Positions 1 through 5,030 of a DNA stretch of 5,030 bases are shown here, one piece after another. Under the pieces are notes generated by a model. It did not search any database. It was given only the letters and a program-made list of their open reading frames with translations, and was not told the DNA's origin. The position numbers were made by a program, and so were the translations under genes. The stretch is from contig JABDQY010000103.1 of the NCBI GenBank assembly GCA_013042025.1, positions 1-5,030 on the forward strand. Direction: 5' to 3'. This DNA comes from Bacteroidia bacterium. GTDB lineage: Bacteria > Bacteroidota > Bacteroidia > NS11-12g > UBA9320. Positions within the stretch are counted from its first letter, which is position 1; each line of letters begins with the position of its first letter.

Positions 1-830
1 TTGGTACAATTTGCAAGCTCCTCGGGCAATGACACTAAGGTGTTATGATACATTGAAAAATTAGTTAACCTACTTAATTGTGCAATTGCTGGATCAACAT
101 TGGAGATAACATTGTATGTTAAACTAAGTATCTCCAAGTTCTTCAAATTATAAATAGAAGCAGGTACAAATGACAACTTATTAAAATCTAAATTGATGCT
201 TTTAAGGTTAACGCATTTACTAAAATCAAAGGACATTCCTTCTGTTTGAGATATAGTGATTGCAGTAAGATTTGAATTTTGAAGTGCAGCATCAATAATT
301 GCCTGTGTTGGATTTCGAAGTTCAATCTCTTGTATGCCAGGTAGATTTGCTAATCCTTTTACCTCAAGATCAGATGGATGATTGCCAAAGGATAAACTCA
401 ATTTTTCAAGTTTCGTTAATTCACCTAGACCCAGCTCGTGCAAAATATCAGTATTATTTCCAAAGGACAAGCTTAATTGTTTGAGCTCTTTCAGTTTGAA
501 TACTTGATCGCTAATCACATTGGTTGAAAGCTTTTCCAATTTCTTGAGCTTGCAAATCTCCTCTGGTAGTGTAACATTACTATTACTGTCCATTTGATAG
601 ATATCATTCCAATAGACCAATTCTTGCAAATTGCTGAGTTTAGCAATTCTCTTATCCAAGATTTTAGTGGGTGAAACGCAATAACCTTGACCATTTTTAA
701 CTACCAATTTGGTTAAATCCTTTTTATACCAATCACTTGGCATGGCATCGCAGATATCCAAAACAAGCTCGGTTTGTGCATGGGAAATAAAACTTAAAAG
801 AAGTAATATAATTGGTAGAATACGGTACAT
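1..830 (-). CDS. Secreted leucine-rich-repeat protein, N-terminal part (3' end outside window)
   Basis: Translation from the ATG at 830 stays open for 276 codons to the window edge, so the C-terminus is missing. The first 18 residues look like a Sec signal peptide: a short start with Arg3, a hydrophobic core (IILLLLSFIS) and a likely signal peptidase I site after Ser-His-Ala, before Gln19. From about residue 58 the protein is built of leucine-rich repeats. Units begin near residues 68, 98, 116, 141, 166, 188, 209, 232 and 255. The first ones are irregular (30, 18, 25, 25, 22 and 21 residues) and the later ones settle to 23, with LxxLxLxxNxL cores and bacterial-type 'LPEEL' or 'VPASI' turns. 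LRR proteins usually bind other proteins, and the signal peptide puts this one in the periplasm, at the surface or outside the cell. The partner is unknown. An in-frame TAA lies two codons before an out-of-range ATG at 840, so 830 is the only sensible start. It lies 83 bases downstream of hutH with no Shine-Dalgarno sequence. The missing C-terminus may carry a sorting or anchoring domain. Confidence 0.85.
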   Translation of the reverse strand, partial: MYRILPIILLLLSFISHAQTELVLDICDAMPSDWYKKDLTKLVVKNGQGYCVSPTKILDKRIAKLSNLQELVYWNDIYQMDSNSNVTLPEEICKLKKLEKLSTNVISDQVFKLKELKQLSLSFGNNTDILHELGLGELTKLEKLSLSFGNHPSDLEVKGLANLPGIQEIELRNPTQAIIDAALQNSNLTAITISQTEGMSFDFSKCVNLKSINLDFNKLSFVPASIYNLKNLEILSLTYNVISNVDPAIAQLSRLTNFSMYHNTLVSLPEELANCT

Positions 831-838
831 GTTAGTTC

Positions 839-850
839 ATAAACGTTTAT
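839..850. repeat. 12-base perfect palindrome before the LRR gene
   Basis: ATAAACGTTTAT is its own reverse complement and lies 9-20 bases before the LRR start codon, where a repressor site could act. About one perfect 12-base palindrome is expected by chance in a sequence of this length, so no function is claimed. The rest of the 83-base spacer shows no clear promoter or terminator. Confidence 0.2.
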
Positions 851-913
851 CGGTAAATATTATTGGTTGCATCTTGCAGTTCATAACTGGATTATCAACT
901 CAAAAATGGCGGT

Positions 914-2356
914 CTACAACCCGTGCATACGAATCTTTTCAGCTTCATCTGCCCACACTTTATCTCCATCGCTTATATCTGCTATATTTTTAACCTTTGC
1001 AAGTAATTCTTCTACAGGTTTAGAAGACTTCAATGGTCTTCTATATTCCAATGCTTTACTTGCCGTTAGCAATTCTATTGCTTGAATCCGTTCTACATTC
1101 TCAATTACACGTAAGCACTTTGTTGCTGCGTTAGCACCCATACTTACATGATCTTCTTGACCATTGCTACTCTCAATGGTATCGACACTGCTTGGCGTGC
1201 AAAGCTGTTTGTTCTGGCTAACAATACTTGCAGCTGTATACTGAGCAATCATTAACCCACTTTCCAAACCTGGATTAGAGGTTAAAAAAGCAGGAAGTCC
1301 GCGTTTCCCTTCAACCAAACGATAAATTCTTCGTTCTGCAATGCTACCAATTTCCGCTATGGCTATAGCCATATAGTCAAGTTGTAATGCCAATGTTTGT
1401 CCATGAAAATTACCCGCACTTAACACCAAGTCTTCATCTGGAAAAACGTTTGGGTTATCTGTTACTGAATTAATCTCTGTTTCGAATACTGCTTCAACAT
1501 GAGCAATGGCATCTTTACTTGCTCCATGTACTTGAGGTACACAACGTAAACTATACGGATCTTGTACATGTACTTTTGGTTGATTTAGAATTTCGCTTCC
1601 TTCCAAATAGTCTAACACTGATTTTGCTGTATTGATTTGACCAGGATGAGGACGAATTTGGTGACTGTAAGCTAAAAATGCATCTTTTCTTCCTTCATAC
1701 GCATCAAAACACATTGCTGCATGAAGATCTGCACGTTTTAGAATGTCTTTTGCTTTCAATAAACATTGCACCCCATACGCTTGCATGAATTGTGTTCCAT
1801 TTATTAATGCAAGACCTTCTTTAGGTCCAAGCTTGAGATTACTTTTCCGTGCATCTACTTGATTATCCCCTTCCCATATCTTTCCTTCACCAATTAAGGG
1901 TAATGCAAGATGACTTAATGGAGCCAAATCTCCACTAGCACCTAAACTTCCCAGCTCATAAACAACTGGAATCACATCATTATTATAAAACTCAAGAAGC
2001 TTTTCTACTGTTGCCAATTGAACACCACTATGTCCGTAACTCAAACTTTGAGCTTTTAACAGCAGCATAAGTTTAACAATCTTTTTTGGAACAAACTCCC
2101 CTGTACCACAGGCATGAGAACGAAGTAAATTTATTTGAAGTTGTATTAAATCTTTTTTATCAATCTCGGTATTGCACAAAGAACCAAAACCTGTATTAAT
2201 GCCATAAATAGGTGGGCCATCTTTTTCAACTTTGTTAATTAAATACGCATGACATTTATTAATTCTTTCTTTTGATGCAGCAGAGAGTGAAATGCGTTCT
2301 CTACTAGATACCAGATTTCTTAAATCTTCTAAGCTATGATGCTCGGCTAATTCCAT
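914..2356 (-). CDS. hutH: Histidine ammonia-lyase (histidase)
   Basis: This cytosolic enzyme removes ammonia from L-histidine to give trans-urocanate, the first step of histidine breakdown. Numbered from the ATG at 2356 (480 residues), the protein has the Ala140-Ser141-Gly142 triad in GSLGASGDLAPL. That triad cyclises to the MIO electrophile of the aromatic amino acid lyase family. Other active-site residues are visible: Tyr51 in YGINTGFG, Asn186 in NGTQ, Gln265, Tyr268 and Arg271 in VQDPYSLR, Phe317 in NFHG, and Glu401 in GQEDHVSMG. Ser80-His81 at the substrate-selectivity position and the QED Glu both fit histidase. Phenylalanine or tyrosine lyases have other residues there. The protein is about 30 residues shorter than the roughly 510 usual for the family, partly from a loop deletion after the MIO site. 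The exonuclease gene ends 31 bases upstream, so co-transcription is plausible. No other hut gene is visible. An in-frame TTG at 2365 would add three residues. I prefer the ATG because TTG starts are rarer, but the choice is not certain. The stop is TAG. Confidence 0.95.
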   Translation of the reverse strand: MELAEHHSLEDLRNLVSSRERISLSAASKERINKCHAYLINKVEKDGPPIYGINTGFGSLCNTEIDKKDLIQLQINLLRSHACGTGEFVPKKIVKLMLLLKAQSLSYGHSGVQLATVEKLLEFYNNDVIPVVYELGSLGASGDLAPLSHLALPLIGEGKIWEGDNQVDARKSNLKLGPKEGLALINGTQFMQAYGVQCLLKAKDILKRADLHAAMCFDAYEGRKDAFLAYSHQIRPHPGQINTAKSVLDYLEGSEILNQPKVHVQDPYSLRCVPQVHGASKDAIAHVEAVFETEINSVTDNPNVFPDEDLVLSAGNFHGQTLALQLDYMAIAIAEIGSIAERRIYRLVEGKRGLPAFLTSNPGLESGLMIAQYTAASIVSQNKQLCTPSSVDTIESSNGQEDHVSMGANAATKCLRVIENVERIQAIELLTASKALEYRRPLKSSKPVEELLAKVKNIADISDGDKVWADEAEKIRMHGL

Positions 2357-2387
2357 TGGTCGCAAATATCTTTAAATTCTTGAAGTC

Positions 2388-3152
2388 TTATGCATTCCTA
2401 CTTTCCAAAGCCAATTTGGTAATAACTTGCTTAGTGTTTTCTGGAAAATCTCCTTTCATCATCCAATCATAATATCCACGATTTGCTTTGAAGACATCCA
2501 CCACTTTTTGACCTTTGTATTTTCCAAAGTTGAAATATGCTACCCCTCCTTCTCCTCTTTTAATTCTTCTAGCAAAATCAAAAAACTCGCTTTCACCACT
2601 AAATGCATTTAAAAAGTCAATATTCCCTTCTAATTCGTCGTAATGATCAACTTGTGCTTTAATTATCTCCCAAGTTGCAACAGTGTCTGCTTTTGCTGAA
2701 TGAGCATCAGTTAGATCTTTATTGCAATACTTTTTGTATGCTGCAGTTAAATTTCGAGGTTCCATTTTATGAAATATTCGCTGTGCATCAATGAATTTTC
2801 GTGAAGTATCGAAATTAATCTCTGCTCTATAAAACTCCTCTGCTAATAGCGGGAAATCAAATCGATTGCTATTAAATCCGCCGAAATCACAATCACCTAA
2901 GAAGGCATTTAGTTCCGAAGCAAAAGCTTTAAACGTTGGCTTACCCACTACGTCTTTATCCCAGATACCATGAATTTCCGATACTTGTGGAGGAATTGGT
3001 ATGGTTGGATCAAGCACTTGATGTAAGTGTTCTTCACTACCATCGGGTTGAATTTTGATGCAATATATTTCTACAATACGATCAGTAGCGATTTGAATGC
3101 CTGTAGTTTCAAGATCAAAAACGACAAGCGGTTTAGTAAGCTGAATGTTCAC
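2388..3152 (-). CDS. DEDDh-family 3'-5' exonuclease (DnaQ-like) with ExoX-like C-terminal domain
   Basis: This 254-residue protein is predicted to be a metal-dependent nuclease that removes nucleotides from DNA 3' ends. The N-terminal RNase H-fold exonuclease domain spans about residues 8-168. Exo I is FDLETTG with Asp13 and Glu15. Exo II is the GFNSNRFDFPLL stretch with Asn94 and Asp99. Exo III is DAHSAKADT with His151 and Asp156, whose HxxxxD spacing defines the DEDDh subclass. All catalytic acids and the histidine are present. A second module at about 204-250 contains FNFGKYKGQ (207-215) and the YYDWMMKGDFP stretch, resembling the C-terminal domain of exodeoxyribonuclease X-like proteins. 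The whole is therefore closer to an ExoX-type repair nuclease than to the polymerase III epsilon subunit. The start is GTG at 3150-3152. Upstream in frame to a stop there is no ATG or TTG, and the next internal ATG (Met130) would destroy the fold. No Shine-Dalgarno sequence is present. The substrate (single- or double-stranded DNA) cannot be read from the sequence, and whether it works with the helicase upstream is open. Confidence 0.88.
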   Translation of the reverse strand: MNIQLTKPLVVFDLETTGIQIATDRIVEIYCIKIQPDGSEEHLHQVLDPTIPIPPQVSEIHGIWDKDVVGKPTFKAFASELNAFLGDCDFGGFNSNRFDFPLLAEEFYRAEINFDTSRKFIDAQRIFHKMEPRNLTAAYKKYCNKDLTDAHSAKADTVATWEIIKAQVDHYDELEGNIDFLNAFSGESEFFDFARRIKRGEGGVAYFNFGKYKGQKVVDVFKANRGYYDWMMKGDFPENTKQVITKLALESRNA

Positions 3153-3156
3153 CCAA

Positions 3157-3164
3157 CAAATGTA
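3157..3164 (-). promoter_or_regulatory. Possible Bacteroidota -7 promoter box (TACATTTG) before the exonuclease gene
   Basis: The minus strand reads TACATTTG, another exact TAnnTTTG match, again exactly four bases before the start codon (here GTG). No TTG -33 element stands out 17-23 bases further upstream. If used, it would drive a nearly leaderless transcript of the exonuclease and possibly hutH. The spacing repeats that of the lipoprotein gene, which is the main reason to list it. Confidence 0.25.
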
Positions 3165-3243
3165 GTATCTGACGTGTTTAGATTAAGACTAAGAACCCAT
3201 TGGGTTGTCCACGTTTTGTTAGACCATAATGAATTTAAAGAGT

Positions 3244-4020
3244 CTATTGAAGTCTTACTGTATCCAAATCAACAATTTCGCCAAAACCAACTGAAACGCT
3301 AGATATCATGCTATCATTATAATTAGTATGGAAAGACTCAACAAGCACATCGTATGTACCATCTAATCCACAAACAACAAAGCTTCCATCATTATTTGGG
3401 ATACTTGTTATTGTATCGCTATTCTGTATTACATGTACCTGTGTAGAAATTGTATCTGGCATGATAACACCTTTAAGTTTGCCATCAGTAGAATCAGAAA
3501 ACACTCTAATTACTGGCTTTAAGCTATACCCTCCATTTCCTTTTTGAACAATAGATTTACATGCATCAAAATCTAACCAAACTGTGTAAGATGTACCTGC
3601 AAGTAATTCTTTGTGCAAGTTTAATTTAAGACCACTTTGCTGAGCAGAAGGAGTTTTAAGGTCGTATGAAGTACCTCCTGTAACAAGCGAATTGTTTTCA
3701 CCCAACATTAACCTGATTTGAGAAACGGTGCCGGCAGGTAAATCTACTTGGCATAGTAAAGTATCCAAACCGTTGGTTAATTCAAGAATATCGTAAACAC
3801 CTGAATTAAAAGGGGTTAAACTCTCCCATCCGTTCGAATCGGAATGAATTTCTATTCCTTGTACGTCAATAAATAAATTATCATAATCACAAGGTGCATC
3901 CGTTAACCTAAATGCTAATGTTGCCTTATCTGGAGACATTTCTACGTTCTCCTTACAACTTACAACTCCTAGAATAGTTAAACCAACTGCAACTAATAAT
4001 AAATTTCTCAATCCTCTCAT
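3244..4020 (-). CDS. DUF4382 domain lipoprotein with CarboxypepD_reg-like tail
   Basis: This 258-residue exported lipoprotein has no known activity. Residues 1-21 form a type II signal sequence (Arg2 and Arg5, hydrophobic LLLVAVGLTILGVV), ending in the lipobox VVSC with Cys22 as the lipidated residue. The DUF4382 domain spans about residues 32-174. Its recognisable blocks are LTDAPCDYDNLFIDVQGIEIH, the GVYDILELTNG stretch with LPAGTVSQIRL, KTPSAQQSGLKLNLH, and LDFDACKSIV followed by LKPVIRV. Residues about 180-257 (GKLKGVI, then DGSFVVCGLDGTYDVLV) resemble the small beta-sandwich carboxypeptidase-regulatory domain often found after DUF4382. The protein is expected in the outer membrane. Lys23-Glu24 directly after the lipid cysteine only partly matches the surface-export signal known from Bacteroidota lipoproteins. 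It has a complete reading frame with a TAG stop. The neighbours are DNA-repair genes and give no clue to its role. A TAnnTTTG box lies four bases before the ATG. Confidence 0.88.
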   Translation of the reverse strand: MRGLRNLLLVAVGLTILGVVSCKENVEMSPDKATLAFRLTDAPCDYDNLFIDVQGIEIHSDSNGWESLTPFNSGVYDILELTNGLDTLLCQVDLPAGTVSQIRLMLGENNSLVTGGTSYDLKTPSAQQSGLKLNLHKELLAGTSYTVWLDFDACKSIVQKGNGGYSLKPVIRVFSDSTDGKLKGVIMPDTISTQVHVIQNSDTITSIPNNDGSFVVCGLDGTYDVLVESFHTNYNDSMISSVSVGFGEIVDLDTVRLQ

Positions 4021-4024
4021 GTTG

Positions 4025-4032
4025 CAAATTTA
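4025..4032 (-). promoter_or_regulatory. Possible Bacteroidota -7 promoter box (TAAATTTG) before the DUF4382 lipoprotein gene
   Basis: The minus strand reads TAAATTTG, an exact match to the TAnnTTTG -7 consensus of the Bacteroidota housekeeping sigma factor. It sits only four bases before the ATG, so transcription from it would begin at or next to the start codon and give a leaderless message. I see no TTG-type -33 element at the usual distance upstream. In AT-rich DNA the match could be chance, so this is a tentative call. Confidence 0.25.
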
Positions 4033-4077
4033 ATGAATATCCTTCTTTTTGCTAGTATAAGATCTGGTTATCGGTCT

Positions 4078-5030
4078 TTATTGCTCCAGCATCCTTTTTA
4101 CGCGATCTGCCATACTCTCATTACTTATTTTATCACGATTCATGCTGTCGACCAACAACGGAAAACAAAGAGGTGATGGTCGCTTCAAATACTTAACTAC
4201 TATTTCTTGAGTCTCAATTCTTTGCAATGCTTTTCGTATTCTGTTTGCTTCCAATTGATAATACAACACCTCCTCATATGCTTGTTGTAGTAATAAATTA
4301 TGAGGTTCAAAATCACTAAATACATCAAAAAACAATTGTGAATGGCTTTGTAAATGACGTTCTTTTGTTTGCTTGTTTGGATACCCTTTAAAAGTTAATC
4401 CCGCAATAGCAGCTATCTCTCTAAACTTCTTACCAGCCAATGCAGTCATATTACTACTGTTTTGAATATCATCGAGTAACCCTTTTGTTGCAAACCAGTC
4501 TTCTTCCAATGCCTCCATCAACGGAATTGGCTGGTCGCTTAGTAATTCAAAACCATAGTCATTCATTCCCAATGACAATGTAAGCTTGGTCATCTTGCTT
4601 ATGCGGTATGCCAAGAGTAATGCAATGCCTTCGTGCACCATTCTTCCTTCAAACGGATACACATATACGTGATGTCCTTCTTCGTCTTCCAAATATTCAA
4701 TAAGCAGTTCATCTGGTTGTGGAACAGCTGATAGTTGATTTTGAATCTCCAGTAAACTTTGTATTTTTTTACCTTCTCTGTTTAAATTATCTCCCAATAA
4801 ATGATGGAATTCTTTGCGAAGCATTTCTGCAATTTCCGAGCTCAAACTCATTCGTCCACCAACCCAAGAAGGTATAGCTGCAGAACGCTTTTTTGAAGGA
4901 ATAACACTTGCTATAAGTCCCTGAACCCTAATTAGTTCAAGCCTCTGGCCAGCAAAAATAAAGCTATCTCCAATGTTTAATCGTGAAATAAAGTACTCCT
5001 CAATTGTTCCAATGGACTTCCTCCCTTTCC
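4078..5030 (-). CDS. Ligase-associated Lhr-type DEXH box DNA helicase, C-terminal part (5' end outside window)
   Basis: The reading frame enters at the right edge and runs 316 codons to a TAA at 4078. The Met at 4851 is internal: the frame upstream is open and conserved in character, with GTIEEYF, GDSFIFAGQRLELIRVQ and PSWVGGRMSLSSE. These blocks match the region after the motor domains in Lhr-core helicases of the ligase-associated DNA-damage-response type. The DEAD/DEAH-associated domain follows. Counting from the first whole codon, it has LIEYLEDEEGHH (to about 120), YPFEGRMVHEG (124-134), a NDYGFELLS block, then KKFREIAAIAGL and LLLQQAYEEVL. Family members are ATP-driven 3'-5' DNA translocases that act in DNA repair with an ATP-dependent ligase, an MBL-fold nuclease and a metallophosphoesterase. 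The Walker and DEXH motifs are not in the window, so activity cannot be judged. In many genomes the phosphoesterase gene follows the helicase, but here a lipoprotein gene does, 57 bases on. Family assignment is from remembered motif patterns and is strong. Confidence 0.9.
   Translation of the reverse strand, partial: KGRKSIGTIEEYFISRLNIGDSFIFAGQRLELIRVQGLIASVIPSKKRSAAIPSWVGGRMSLSSEIAEMLRKEFHHLLGDNLNREGKKIQSLLEIQNQLSAVPQPDELLIEYLEDEEGHHVYVYPFEGRMVHEGIALLLAYRISKMTKLTLSLGMNDYGFELLSDQPIPLMEALEEDWFATKGLLDDIQNSSNMTALAGKKFREIAAIAGLTFKGYPNKQTKERHLQSHSQLFFDVFSDFEPHNLLLQQAYEEVLYYQLEANRIRKALQRIETQEIVVKYLKRPSPLCFPLLVDSMNRDKISNESMADRVKRMLEQ

Noticed and set aside
299..484. Plus-strand open frame of 61 codons
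   Set aside because: It lies wholly inside the LRR gene on the opposite strand, and its translation shows no domain or signal.
709..1085. Two overlapping plus-strand open frames of 94 and 72 codons
   Set aside because: They overlap the 5' end of the LRR gene and/or the 3' end of hutH on the other strand. The translations resemble no family and lack a supporting start region.
914..2356. Tyrosine or phenylalanine ammonia-lyase of a pigment pathway instead of histidase
   Set aside because: The selectivity position reads Ser-His and the QEDH Glu is present, both histidase-type, and no flexirubin or aryl polyene genes are nearby.
2427..2612. Plus-strand open frame of 61 codons
   Set aside because: It is antisense to the conserved C-terminal module of the exonuclease and has no features of its own.
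3194..3206. Inverted repeat AACCCATTGGGTT in the spacer between the lipoprotein and exonuclease genes, as a possible terminator
   Set aside because: The stem is only 5-6 base pairs with a very short loop, and no T-run follows on the minus strand.
3027..3302. Plus-strand open frame of 91 codons spanning the spacer between two minus-strand genes
   Set aside because: It runs antisense into two well-supported genes, and the translation has no recognisable domain, signal peptide or membrane segment.
4849..4851. ATG as the start of a separate 257-residue protein
   Set aside because: The same frame stays open to the window edge and encodes conserved helicase-family blocks directly upstream, so this Met is internal.

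Overview
This is an AT-rich window in which all five protein genes lie on the minus strand, so transcription runs from high to low coordinates. The content points to a member of the Bacteroidota. It has a DUF4382-type lipoprotein with a CarboxypepD_reg-like tail, a secreted leucine-rich-repeat protein, and start regions with no Shine-Dalgarno sequence. Two starts have TAnnTTTG-like boxes just upstream, which is the -7 promoter consensus of that phylum. I would not name a genus from this window.

Layout in transcription order: (1) 5030-4078, the C-terminal 316 residues of a ligase-associated Lhr-type DEXH helicase, whose motor domains lie beyond the window. (2) 4020-3244, a 258-residue lipoprotein with a DUF4382 domain. 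(3) 3152-2388, a GTG-initiated DEDDh 3'-5' exonuclease with an ExoX-like C-terminal module. (4) 2356-914, histidine ammonia-lyase (hutH), complete, with all the main active-site residues visible. (5) 830-1, the N-terminal 276 residues of a secreted leucine-rich-repeat protein that runs off the left edge. The spacers are 57, 91, 31 and 83 bases, so no gap is long enough to hide a sizeable gene. I saw no tRNA, rRNA, CRISPR array, insertion sequence or convincing terminator.

The genes do not form one obvious pathway. The helicase belongs to a DNA-repair set, but its usual partners (ATP-dependent ligase, MBL-fold nuclease, PdeM-type phosphoesterase) are not on the visible side. The exonuclease and hutH are only 31 bases apart and may be co-transcribed. 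No hutU, hutI or formiminoglutamate gene accompanies hutH, so histidine breakdown would have to be completed from elsewhere in the genome. This looks like ordinary chromosomal housekeeping sequence. I found no evidence of a novel defence, mobile or biosynthetic system. The points worth a second look are the start-proximal TAnnTTTG boxes, the isolated and slightly shortened HAL, the ExoX-tailed exonuclease, and the secreted LRR protein and lipoprotein.
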